This document shows positions 7,196-14,514 of a stretch of DNA of 19,212 bases, piece after piece. Source of the DNA: Thioalkalivibrio sp. (GTDB taxonomy: Bacteria > Pseudomonadota > Gammaproteobacteria > Ectothiorhodospirales > Ectothiorhodospiraceae); NCBI GenBank assembly GCA_003563455.1, contig PWRV01000125.1:1-19212 (forward strand). Reading direction: 5' to 3'. The notes beneath the pieces were generated by a model. The model ran no database searches and was not told the DNA's origin. It saw only the letters and a list, made by a program, of their open reading frames with translations. The number at the start of each line of letters is the position of its first letter. Position 1 is the stretch's first letter. The position numbers and the translations under genes are program-made.

Positions 7196-8041
7196 ATGTC
7201 TCCCGACGAATATTGCGAAGACAAGGCGGCCCGCAGCGGGTCGAGCTTCTATTACGCCTTCCGCTTCCTCAATCCGGAACGCCGTCGCGCGATCACGGCC
7301 CTGTACGCTTTCTGCCGCGAGGTCGATGACGTCGTCGACGACTGCCGGGAACCCTCCGTGGCCCTCGCCAAGCTGGAGTGGTGGCGCGACGAGGGGCAGC
7401 GGACGTTCCAGGGCGCGCCGCGGCACCCGATCACGCGCGCACTGGAACCGCACCTCGCCCCCTTCGATCTGTCGCAGGAGTACTTCGAGGAAATCATCGA
7501 CGGCATGCAGATGGACCTCGAATACGATGCCTACCCGGACTTCGCGACGCTCTCACTGTACTGCTACCGCGCCGCCAGCGTGGTCGGGCTTCTGTCAGCG
7601 CGCATCTTCGGCTTCACGGACCGACGCACCCTCAAATACGCCCATGATCTGGGCACGGCCATGCAATTGACCAACATCCTTCGTGACGTGCACGAGGATG
7701 CGGTCCGCGGCCGGGTCTACATCCCGCTGGACGAGCTCGAACGCTTCGCCGTGAAGCCCGAGGAGTTCCAGACCAACATCACCCGTGACGCGCACCGGGA
7801 ACTGTTTGCCTTCCAGGCTTCCCGGGCACGTGAGCACTACGACCGGGCGCTCGCCCACCTGCCGGACGAGGACCGCCACGCCCAGCGACCGGGTTTGATC
7901 ATGGCCGCAATCTACCGGACGCTGCTCGACGAGATCGAACAAGACGGCTACCGCGTGCTGGAACACCGGATCCGCCTGACCCCGGTGCGAAAGCTCTGGA
8001 TCGCGTGGCGCACCGCGCGCAGCGCCCGGCCGACGAAATGA
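7196..8041 (+). CDS. hpnD: Presqualene diphosphate synthase HpnD
   Basis: 281 residues, the usual size. It condenses two farnesyl diphosphates to presqualene diphosphate, the first step of the HpnCDE squalene route. Landmarks are SGSSFYYAFRFL near the N-terminus, the first Asp motif FCREVDDVVDD at 39-49, MQMDLEYDAYPDF, and the second Asp motif LTNILRDVHEDAVRGRVYIP at about 158-177. The frame is open back to 6836, but that extension is REP sequence in translation (PVGASLLANAPQAR), so the ATG at 7196 is chosen, though its ribosome-binding site is weak (GAGAG). Its stop overlaps the hpnE start (ATGA at 8038-8041). Without hpnC/hpnE this would be called phytoene/squalene synthase; the trio makes HpnD secure. 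Confidence 0.94.
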   Translation: MSPDEYCEDKAARSGSSFYYAFRFLNPERRRAITALYAFCREVDDVVDDCREPSVALAKLEWWRDEGQRTFQGAPRHPITRALEPHLAPFDLSQEYFEEIIDGMQMDLEYDAYPDFATLSLYCYRAASVVGLLSARIFGFTDRRTLKYAHDLGTAMQLTNILRDVHEDAVRGRVYIPLDELERFAVKPEEFQTNITRDAHRELFAFQASRAREHYDRALAHLPDEDRHAQRPGLIMAAIYRTLLDEIEQDGYRVLEHRIRLTPVRKLWIAWRTARSARPTK

Positions 8042-9387
8042 ACGGAGATCCCGTCGCGGTCATTGGAGCGGGCTGGGCCGGGCTCACCGCCGCACTGGTC
8101 CTCTCGCGAGCCGGACGCAAGGTGGTGCTGATCGAGGCCGCACCAACGCCCGGCGGGCGGGCTCGGACAATCGACTCCAAAGGGACACGGCTGGACAACG
8201 GCCAGCACATCCTCGTGGGGGCCTGCCGTCACGCGCTATCGCAGATGCGCGCGGTCGGGGTGAACCCGATCCTCGCACTGCATCCGGTTCCCTTCCGCCT
8301 GCTGATGCGCAGGCACGTGCCCAACGGCGCTCCGGAGAGCTCCTTGCTGGCTCCCCGCTCCACCCGCACCCGGGACCTCGGTGCGGCCTTCTACGACGCG
8401 TCCCGGGACGAAGGACTGCCGCGCCGTCTTCTAGGCCTGACGGGCGCGTGGCGGATGCTGCATCGGCCGCTGACCCGGGACCTGCCCGTGGCCGACTGGC
8501 TCCGGAGAAACGCCCAACCTGCCGGGTTGCGGGAAAGGCTCTGGGAACCGCTAAGCCTGGCCGTGATGAACACGCCGCCCGCGGAGGCGTCGGCCCGGAT
8601 TTTCCAGAGCGTGCTGCGCCAGACCCTGCTGGCCGGTGACGGCCCCGCCCGTCTGCTGATCCCGCGCCGGCCACTGGGCGAACTCTTCGCGGAACCGGCC
8701 TTGCAGCAGTTGCGGACCCTGGGTGCGACGATACGTCTGGCCACTCGGGTCCAGGGGATCGAAGCACGGGACGACGACGGGTTCCTGCTGACCTTGCGCC
8801 ACGGGGAGACCCTCGCCGCCGGCCAGGTGGTCCTGGCCACCGCCCAGCGCTCGGCTGTTCGCCTGCTGCCCGCGAAACCAGCGCTCGACGCACTGCGCCG
8901 GAATCTGGCGGAATTGGGCGAGCGCTCCATCTGTACCGTCTACCTGCACTACGGCAAGACGCCCCCCGAACTCCCCCCCTTGATCGGGCTGCTGGGCCAG
9001 CACGGCCATTGGCTGGTGCCCAGGAGACTGGTCGGGGATTCTCACTGGCTCTCGGTGGTGATCTCCGCAGCCGACGCGTACCCGATGCCCAACGCGGACA
9101 GCCGCTGGCGGAGGGTTGGACGGGAACTCGCCGCGACCTTTCCCGGACTTGGCGAGCCGGAACAGGGGCACGTGATCTGCGAAAGGATGGCAACGCTTGA
9201 TGCCCGGCCGGGACTGGACGACCGGCGCCCGGATACCCGGACCCCGCTTCCCGGCCTCTACCTCGCCGGCGATTACTGCGCCCGGGGACTCCCGTCGACG
9301 CTGGAGGCAGCGGTCCAGAGCGGCCAGAAGGCCGCCGCGGCCGCGATCACCGACGAAATTCCAGACCTGGTGCGGCCGGCGGGGTGA
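8038..9387 (+). CDS. hpnE: Hydroxysqualene dehydroxylase HpnE (FAD-dependent)
   Basis: 449 residues of the amine-oxidase/phytoene-desaturase flavoprotein fold. It removes the hydroxyl of hydroxysqualene to give squalene, the last step before hopanoid cyclisation. The Rossmann dinucleotide motif VIGAGWAGL is at residues 8-16, followed by LIEAAPTPGGRARTI and LDNGQHILVGAC, both typical of HpnE. The C-terminal FAD signature is LPGLYLAGDYCARGLPSTLEAAVQSG. The start overlaps the hpnD stop, so the two are translationally coupled. It is the last gene of the run and converges on the response regulator at 9424, with only 36 bases between and no obvious terminator. No squalene-hopene cyclase is in the window. 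Confidence 0.94.
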   Translation: MNGDPVAVIGAGWAGLTAALVLSRAGRKVVLIEAAPTPGGRARTIDSKGTRLDNGQHILVGACRHALSQMRAVGVNPILALHPVPFRLLMRRHVPNGAPESSLLAPRSTRTRDLGAAFYDASRDEGLPRRLLGLTGAWRMLHRPLTRDLPVADWLRRNAQPAGLRERLWEPLSLAVMNTPPAEASARIFQSVLRQTLLAGDGPARLLIPRRPLGELFAEPALQQLRTLGATIRLATRVQGIEARDDDGFLLTLRHGETLAAGQVVLATAQRSAVRLLPAKPALDALRRNLAELGERSICTVYLHYGKTPPELPPLIGLLGQHGHWLVPRRLVGDSHWLSVVISAADAYPMPNADSRWRRVGRELAATFPGLGEPEQGHVICERMATLDARPGLDDRRPDTRTPLPGLYLAGDYCARGLPSTLEAAVQSGQKAAAAAITDEIPDLVRPAG

Positions 9388-9423
9388 CGCCCGTGGCCGG
9401 CGCGTAGATCGACGCGGCGGTCT

Positions 9424-10068
9424 TCAAATGTCGCTGCCTAATTCCCTACCGTTGCCAACCGCATCTGGTGCGGTCGCGACCATCTGACACAGATCGGCGA
9501 TGCTGTCGGCGCGCATCTTTTCCATCACCCGGGCGCGATACTTCTCCACGGTGCGCGGACTGATTCCCAGCTCGCGCGCGATCTCCTTGTTACTGAGCCC
9601 CTCGGTGACGAACTGCATGACCTCGAGCTCTCTGGGTGTCAGTTCACGGATCTGCGAGGCAATCCTGCCCTGCAGCGCGTATTGATCCCGTTGGCGCGAA
9701 TCCTCGGCGAAGGCCTCCTCGACTCTCGCCAGCAGGGCCTCCGTCGAGAATGGCTTCTCGACGAAATCGACCGCACCGGCCTTCAGGGCCCGGACGGTGC
9801 TCGGGATATCGCCGAACGCGGAGATGAAGATCACCGGAAGGGTGCAGCCGCGAGCCTGAAGCTCTTCCTGAACCGCCAGACCGTCCATACCGGGCATCTT
9901 GAGATCCAGCAGCAGGCATCCTGACTGCTCGGGTTGGATAGCGTCGAACAGCTCCTCGGCCGAGCCATGGGCCTGCACCACGTAGCCCGCGAGCTCGAGC
10001 GCAAGTGACAGGGATCGCCGCATCGCGGGGTCATCATCGAGGAGGATCACCATCTGTGAATCACTCAC
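9424..10068 (-). CDS. Two-component response regulator, FixJ/TtrR-type (REC + LuxR HTH)
   Basis: 214 residues. The receiver domain (about 1-120) has the acidic pocket LLDDDPAMRRS, phosphoacceptor D55 in LLLDLKMPGMDG, S83 in ISAFGD and K105 in VEKPF. The C-terminal LuxR-type helix-turn-helix is LTPRELEVMQFVTEGLSNKEIARELGISPRTVEKYRARVMEKM (about 140-185). FixJ-like regulators bind DNA after phosphorylation. The reading starts at a GTG at 10068 overlapping the kinase stop (GTGA, 10065-10068), with GGGGGTGATGG just upstream on the - strand. A shorter start at the ATG at 10053 (residue 6) would give the usual FixJ-like beginning and cannot be excluded. Signal and targets are unknown; it is the second gene of a two-gene operon with its kinase. 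Confidence 0.92.
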   Translation of the reverse strand: MSDSQMVILLDDDPAMRRSLSLALELAGYVVQAHGSAEELFDAIQPEQSGCLLLDLKMPGMDGLAVQEELQARGCTLPVIFISAFGDIPSTVRALKAGAVDFVEKPFSTEALLARVEEAFAEDSRQRDQYALQGRIASQIRELTPRELEVMQFVTEGLSNKEIARELGISPRTVEKYRARVMEKMRADSIADLCQMVATAPDAVGNGRELGSDI

Positions 10069-11333
10069 CCATCACCCCCGTTGCGCCTGACTGGCAGCGA
10101 AAAGCGCAGGACAGCCCCCGGCGCTCCGTCGGTTTCGGCCCAAAGCCTGCCCCCGTGCGCCTCCACGATCGTTCGCGATACCGCAAGGCCCATACCCATT
10201 CCGGTATTCTTTTCCGTTTCGAATACTTCGAACATCTTTGTATTCCATTCTGCCGAAAGCCCCGGGCCGGAATCAATCACCGTCACCGTCGCCTGCTGTT
10301 TGGCAGCGCGCAGGTGAATGCTGATCCAGCGATCCTCGGAATCGTTGCGGTCGATAGCCTCGATCCCGTTGCAGACCAGATTCACGAGTACCTGCCCGAT
10401 CTGCAACACATTGATCCGGGCCAGCACGGGTTCCGGCGGTAGGTCGAGTTCGAGTCGTACCGATTTTCTGCGCGCCAGCGGCATTACCAGCGAAACCGCC
10501 TCGCGGATGGGTTTCTGGAATTCACAGACTTCGGTGTGGATCTCGCCCCGACGCATGAAATGGCGCAGGCCGTCGATGATGCCGATCGCACGATCGACCT
10601 GCATGCGCAGGTCCGTTGACGCGTTCATCAGTTGTTCTCGGTCCACCGGCTCCTGTGCGCTCAGCGTTACCAGGGACTCGCTGTAAAGGCTTGCAGCAGC
10701 GAGAGGCTGAGCCAGTTCGTGAACCAGCGACGCCGCGAGAACGGTTACCGAACTCAGACGCGCATTGTGCGCGACTTCCTCCCGCCGCAGCCGACTCTCC
10801 TGCTCCGCGCGCACTCGGGAGCTGATGTCCAGGTGTGCGACCACGGCGCCGCCGACGCCGTCTTCAAGGGGTGTCACCGTTAGCAGAAACCACCGTGGGT
10901 ATTCGGGGTGATGGCAGGGGTACTCCAGGGAAAACTCCGGACGTTTGCCGGCGATCACTGCCCGGATCCCTTCACAGGCCTGCTCGCCCAGTTGCTCCGG
11001 ATCATTGTCCGATCGCTGCAGGCAGGCCTCGAAGTAATCGATGCCGATGCCGTATTCAAGCGACGCGTCGCCATCGTTTTCCCGCGCGAAGCGACGCCAC
11101 GCCTCGTTCACCGCTATGATGCGGCCCGACGCATCGAGCACCGCGATCTGTGCCGACAGCGCATCGAGCACCGCCTGACGCTGGCGTTCGCTTTCGAGAA
11201 GCATGCTCGCGGCCTGTGCCGGCTCTGGACGCCCTGGTTCAGCCACCCCGTGGCCGGGATCACGGGCCGGCGCGGCTTTTACCGGCTCCCCGTGAGCCGG
11301 TTGTCTCGGCGATGCGCGTGGTTCATGCTTCAT
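10065..11333 (-). CDS. PAS-domain sensor histidine kinase
   Basis: 422 residues, no transmembrane segment, so cytoplasmic. Residues 1-45 are Pro/Ala-rich and probably disordered. A PAS domain covers about 50-172 (IAVLDASGRIIAVNEAWRRFAREN, then EYPCHHPEYPRWFLLTVTPL and VVAHLDISSR). The dimerisation H-box is LVHELAQPLAA, with phosphorylated H205. The ATPase domain shows the N-box VLVNLVCNGIEAI (N318/N322), G1 box DSGPGLS (D354) and GMGMGLAVSRTIVEAHGG. The type is that of FixL/TtrS-like kinases. No haem-pocket signature could be confirmed, so the ligand is unknown. The ATG at 11333 follows GGAG on the - strand. It overlaps the response regulator by 4 bases and so forms an operon with it. Confidence 0.92.
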   Translation of the reverse strand: MKHEPRASPRQPAHGEPVKAAPARDPGHGVAEPGRPEPAQAASMLLESERQRQAVLDALSAQIAVLDASGRIIAVNEAWRRFARENDGDASLEYGIGIDYFEACLQRSDNDPEQLGEQACEGIRAVIAGKRPEFSLEYPCHHPEYPRWFLLTVTPLEDGVGGAVVAHLDISSRVRAEQESRLRREEVAHNARLSSVTVLAASLVHELAQPLAAASLYSESLVTLSAQEPVDREQLMNASTDLRMQVDRAIGIIDGLRHFMRRGEIHTEVCEFQKPIREAVSLVMPLARRKSVRLELDLPPEPVLARINVLQIGQVLVNLVCNGIEAIDRNDSEDRWISIHLRAAKQQATVTVIDSGPGLSAEWNTKMFEVFETEKNTGMGMGLAVSRTIVEAHGGRLWAETDGAPGAVLRFSLPVRRNGGDG

Positions 11334-11512
11334 CCTGAAACTCCAGCTCGTGGGACTCGTGATCCGCGAGCCAGCTGCCCAGGAACGGCCTGGTCATTCG
11401 GCCACGCTCAATACTGACGCTGCACGATCCTGTCGCGCCGTTAATGCAAATTAATCGACTCGTGGTCGGGAAACAAGCCCGGGCGTCTGAAACGGCACGG
11501 AGTCTGACAGGC

Positions 11513-11521
11513 TGCTAGAAT
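11513..11521 (+). promoter_or_regulatory. Possible extended -10 promoter for the SDR gene
   Basis: TGCTAGAAT has the TGn extension followed by TAGAAT, which matches five of six -10 bases. Extended -10 promoters can work without a good -35, and none is seen. A transcript from here would have a leader of about 370 bases that includes the repeats. Confidence 0.4.
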
Positions 11522-11616
11522 GCAGGGCGAACTGTCATGGCGCCCCGAGCTGCCCCTGAAGATGAAAATTCCCTTTCTCGCGTGCGGTTGAGGGGCGGGA
11601 TGGCAGCTTTCGCGCC

Positions 11617-11690
11617 AACTCTCATGGCTTTCTGCGCCACCCGGGACCATGAATGCTCCCTCCCCCGCTTGCGGGGGAGGGTTGGGGTGG
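11617..11690. repeat. 74-base dispersed repeat, copy A
   Basis: This matches copy B at 12707-12780 in 67 of 74 positions by my alignment. It runs from AACTCTCATGG through CTGCGCCACCC to the hairpin core CCCTCCCCCGC-TT-GCGGGGGAGGG (11658-11681) and GTTGGGGTGG. The two copies are in the same orientation and bracket the SDR gene. Confidence 0.85.
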
Positions 11691-11795
11691 GGGCTCAGCG
11701 CCGGGCCCGGCCCTCACCCCTGGCCCCGTTACTAAGGGCATCCTGCTCTCCGCCCTTCGGGCCCGCCTGCGGCGGCTCGAGTCGCTCCCGGCGCC

Positions 11796-11825
11796 CCGGG
11801 GACAGATTTGCAAATCGGTCCCCGG
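11796..11825. repeat. 30-base imperfect palindrome of the GGGGACAGATTT type
   Basis: CCGGGGACAGATTTG is followed by CAAATCGGTCCCCGG, an inverted repeat with one mismatched pair (11804/11817) and no loop. It shares the GGGGACAGATTT core with the perfect palindrome at 12785-12820, so the two belong to one repeat family. Confidence 0.85.
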
Positions 11826-11898
11826 CCCTTGGGCACCTTGTCCGCAAGCGGGAGAGGGAGCAATGCGCGACTTTTACGCTAACTCAAAGGAGACGGCC

Positions 11899-12708
11899 TT
11901 GCCCGAACTCGATCCCAGCGCCCTTCTCGACTACCGGCCTGATCCCGGGACCCTCTCGGGCCGGGTGATCCTGGTGACCGGCGCGGCCGACGGCATCGGT
12001 CGCGCCGTGAGCCTTGCTGCCGCCGCGGCCGGTGCGACGATCGTCCTGCTCGACCGCGACATCAAGCGGCTGGAGAAGGTCTACGACACCATCGAATCCC
12101 GCGGCAACCCGCAGCCTGCGATCTACCCGCTGAATCACGAGGGTGCGACCGTAAAGGACTATGCCGACCTCGCCGAGAACGTGCTGCAGTCGCTCGGTCG
12201 GCTCGACGGCCTTGTACTGAACGCCGGTTGGGCGGGCACCCTGACCCCGCTGAAGTACTACGAACCCGAATTGTGGGGTCAGGTGATGCAGGCCAACCTG
12301 AATGGTCCGGTGATGCTGACGCAGGCGGTCTTGCCGATGCTGGAAGACAGCCGGCAGGGCTCGATCGTGGTATCGACCCAGAACGCCCGCAAGGCCTTCT
12401 GGGGTGCTTTCGGCATCGCAAAGGCGGGGCAGGACGCGTTGATCGACATCCTGTCGCGGGAACACTCCGGCGATCAGGGCTTCATCCGGGTCAACGGCAT
12501 CGACACCGGCCCCGTGCGCACCCGCTTTCGTGCGCTCCATTACCCCGGGGAGAACGCCCGGCTGCTGCCCAGGCCAGAACAGGTGGTCGGCCCTTACCTC
12601 TATCTCCTCGGCCCGGACGCCGGCCGAATCACCGGCGAGAACCTCTCGCTCGAGGGACTGATCGCGGCATCCGAATCCGCCGGAAAAGCGACCCCCCGCC
12701 CGGGCTAA
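11899..12708 (+). CDS. YciK-like short-chain dehydrogenase/reductase (SDR)
   Basis: 269 residues from a TTG start. The NAD(P)-binding motif VILVTGAADGIGRA is at 23-36, NAG at 108-110, and IVVSTQNARKAFWGAFGIAKAG covers the catalytic region with S159 and K175. The usual catalytic Tyr of YxxxK is Phe here (F171; codon TTC), so classic SDR reduction is doubtful. YciK-type proteins sit beside ubiG-mupP in Pseudomonas, and their substrate is unknown. Start choice: TTG 11899 has an AAGGAGA ribosome-binding site at 11887-11893 and gives the usual N-terminus just ahead of LSGRVILVTG. An in-frame ATG at 11863 follows the GGGAGAGGGAG end of a repeat and would add 12 residues. The stop codon overlaps repeat copy B. 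Confidence 0.85.
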   Translation: MPELDPSALLDYRPDPGTLSGRVILVTGAADGIGRAVSLAAAAAGATIVLLDRDIKRLEKVYDTIESRGNPQPAIYPLNHEGATVKDYADLAENVLQSLGRLDGLVLNAGWAGTLTPLKYYEPELWGQVMQANLNGPVMLTQAVLPMLEDSRQGSIVVSTQNARKAFWGAFGIAKAGQDALIDILSREHSGDQGFIRVNGIDTGPVRTRFRALHYPGENARLLPRPEQVVGPYLYLLGPDAGRITGENLSLEGLIAASESAGKATPRPG

Positions 12709-12780
12709 CTCCCATGGCCCTCTGCGCCACCCCCGACGATGAAAGCTCCCTCCCCCGCTTGCGGGGGAGGGTTGGGGTGG
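12707..12780. repeat. 74-base dispersed repeat, copy B
   Basis: Direct copy of 11617-11690 with about seven differences. It begins within the TAA stop of the SDR gene and contains the perfect 11-bp hairpin CCCTCCCCCGC-TT-GCGGGGGAGGG at 12748-12771. On position alone it could form the 3' end of the SDR transcript. Confidence 0.85.
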
Positions 12781-12784
12781 ACCA

Positions 12785-12820
12785 ATAACGGGGACAGATT
12801 TATAAATCTGTCCCCGTTAT
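12785..12820. repeat. 36-base perfect palindrome between convergent genes
   Basis: ATAACGGGGACAGATTTA is followed directly by its exact reverse complement, an uninterrupted 18-bp dyad. It lies 15 bases beyond the 3' end of the ligase-DUF116 gene and between that gene and the convergent SDR. Similar GGGGACAGATTTAT repeats are, from memory, widespread in gammaproteobacteria. The hairpin could end transcription in both directions, although no long T-run follows. Confidence 0.9.
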
Positions 12821-12835
12821 CGCCGATCACCGTAG

Positions 12836-14443
12836 TCAGTCCTCGCTATCGGTCGCTTCCCGTGTCTTCGGAAGCGGCGGCACGAAATGCATCACCTTCT
12901 CGACCACGTCGAGTTTCAGGTGCGCCTGGGCACGGAACCGGCCTTTGTAGGCCAGGTCCTCCTCCCGCAGTTCATAGCAGGTCGCGCCGCTGATGTCGGT
13001 CAGAACCGCGGGGATGCCGGCTTCCTGAAACGCGTAGTGACGCTTCAGGTAGAAGCTCTGGCAACACATTCCGACATAGGCCGGGACCTCGTCGGAGCGC
13101 ATTTCCGTCAGCGTCTCCTGCAGGTGTTCGAAGTTCGTGATGGACACCACACGCAGACCCCGCTCCCGCGCCATCGCGTAGGCATCGCCCACCTCGCACT
13201 TGCCGCACTCGGAACAGCCGTCCCGGAAACGGAACTTGCAGTCCGCGAGCTTGGCACAGTAGGGAACCAGCATCACCGTGGCCTGACGCAGGATGTCTTC
13301 CGCAGCCTCGCCCCCCGGGCTGTGCACAATCAGGGTGTTGCTCTGTTCCCGGTTCATGCCGAACCGCGCCGCCTGGGATCTGCGCGCGACCGCCAGGTCC
13401 AGCAGGTGTTCGATATCGTCGGCCCCGAAGCCAAGCAGATCGACATCGGCAACCGCTTCAAGACCCGCGCGCAGGGCAGCCGCGCAATCGTCGAGCCGTT
13501 TACCGCGCAAGCCATCCGCCAGCCGGATGAGCAGATCGGACGGGCTGAACTGGACGGTGCCGCTGAACAGCGCGCGGTTGACTGACCCCGCCGAATCGAC
13601 CTCGAGTTCGAGGTAGATCGCGCCGCCGGCCGTCTTCACGAAGGCCTTCATCGCGTCCGGGGAGAGGCCGGTGGATGAGCGGGTGTGCGTTGTCGCCGCG
13701 GGGGCTGTTCTCACGAGGTCCGGGCCCACAGGGGCTGCTTCTGCGGCCGGATCGAGGTCCAGCTGGAAGGCCTCGGCGAGCGAGTGTTTCAGCGCTTCAA
13801 GGATCTGCGCGAGCCTGGGGGGATATCCCAGCATGGCGCTGACGCTGCTCAGGCGTTCGCGGGCGCTGAGCACGCCTTCGTGAGAGAGCTTTTCTGTTGG
13901 AACACGCAGAACCTTCAGCATCGTTTCCGCGTCCGGCGTTGCGACCAGCAGGCTGCCCTGCAGCAGGACCCGGTCGCCGTGGCGAGCGGCGAAACCACTG
14001 CCCAGCTTGCGGCCTCCGGCTTCCACGTCGTTCGGAAAGACGAATTTCGCCGCGACGTCCAGACGATCGAGGGCGGCCACCATCGCCTCCCCATGAAGCG
14101 CAAGGATGTCTGCGAGTCGGGCTGGCCCGGAATGCCCCGTCGGCAAGACCAGCGACCAGCACAACTGCGCCGGGTCGAGGTACAACGCACCGCCGCCGGT
14201 CAGCCGGGGAACGACCTCGATGCCCTGTTCCTCGCAATAGTCCCCGCGCACGGCAATCGTGGCCAGCTCATGAGCGCCCGGCCGGGCACTGACGGGGTAA
14301 CGGGCAAAGCGCAGCGCCGGTCCGCCGCGCAGGAGCTGAGCGTCAAGTCGTGCGTGTTCACCAGCGCTGCGCAGGCCATCGTCTGTCACCCTGCACGCCA
14401 GCCGCCGGAAGCGCAGGCCGGATTGTGCTGAATTTTTTGTCAT
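12836..14443 (-). CDS. Lipoate-protein ligase A-like domain fused to DUF116
   Basis: 535 residues in three parts. Residues about 10-235 are an LplA/LipB-type catalytic domain: VVPRLTGGGALYLD at 78-90 binds the acyl-adenylate, and K146 in GGRKLGSGFA is the expected catalytic lysine. A lipoate-ligase C-terminal (accessory) domain follows at about 262-360 (KTAGGAIYLELEVDSAG...LFSGTVQF). The last part, 370-525, is a DUF116 domain with many cysteines: C396, C402, C410, C413, C416 (DGCSECGKCEVGDAY), C460/C461 and C489, which suggests a metal or Fe-S site. The ATG at 14443 has an AGGGG ribosome-binding site on the - strand (14451-14455). It diverges from the radical SAM-sLpl-LipT operon, which points to a role in lipoate attachment to special carrier proteins. 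The DUF116 function is unknown. Confidence 0.88.
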   Translation of the reverse strand: MTKNSAQSGLRFRRLACRVTDDGLRSAGEHARLDAQLLRGGPALRFARYPVSARPGAHELATIAVRGDYCEEQGIEVVPRLTGGGALYLDPAQLCWSLVLPTGHSGPARLADILALHGEAMVAALDRLDVAAKFVFPNDVEAGGRKLGSGFAARHGDRVLLQGSLLVATPDAETMLKVLRVPTEKLSHEGVLSARERLSSVSAMLGYPPRLAQILEALKHSLAEAFQLDLDPAAEAAPVGPDLVRTAPAATTHTRSSTGLSPDAMKAFVKTAGGAIYLELEVDSAGSVNRALFSGTVQFSPSDLLIRLADGLRGKRLDDCAAALRAGLEAVADVDLLGFGADDIEHLLDLAVARRSQAARFGMNREQSNTLIVHSPGGEAAEDILRQATVMLVPYCAKLADCKFRFRDGCSECGKCEVGDAYAMARERGLRVVSITNFEHLQETLTEMRSDEVPAYVGMCCQSFYLKRHYAFQEAGIPAVLTDISGATCYELREEDLAYKGRFRAQAHLKLDVVEKVMHFVPPLPKTREATDSED

Positions 14444-14514
14444 CGCGTTTCCCCTGCCAATTGGCGCCAGCAGTCCATTTTGTATTGCGGCGCAGAAAAC
14501 ATTGCCGGCCGCAA

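Larger units (their letters stand above)
11334..11898. other. 565-base gap between the kinase and SDR genes
   Basis: I see no convincing gene here; the open frames are short and read through repeats. The half next to the kinase contains an AT-rich dyad TTAATGCAAATTAA (11441-11454) that could belong to a control site for the kinase operon. The other half holds a possible extended -10 (11513-11521), a possible degenerate hairpin repeat near 11560-11605, a full 74-base repeat (11617-11690), a 30-base palindrome (11796-11825) and a related CCGCAAGCGGGAGAGGGAG segment (11842-11860). Confidence 0.6.

Noticed and set aside
8084..9193. - strand open frame of 369 codons opposite hpnE
   Set aside because: Arg/Ser/Pro-rich shadow of hpnE with no domain signature.
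11441..11650. - strand 69-codon frame in the kinase-SDR gap
   Set aside because: It crosses repeat sequence, has no motif and no clear ribosome-binding site.
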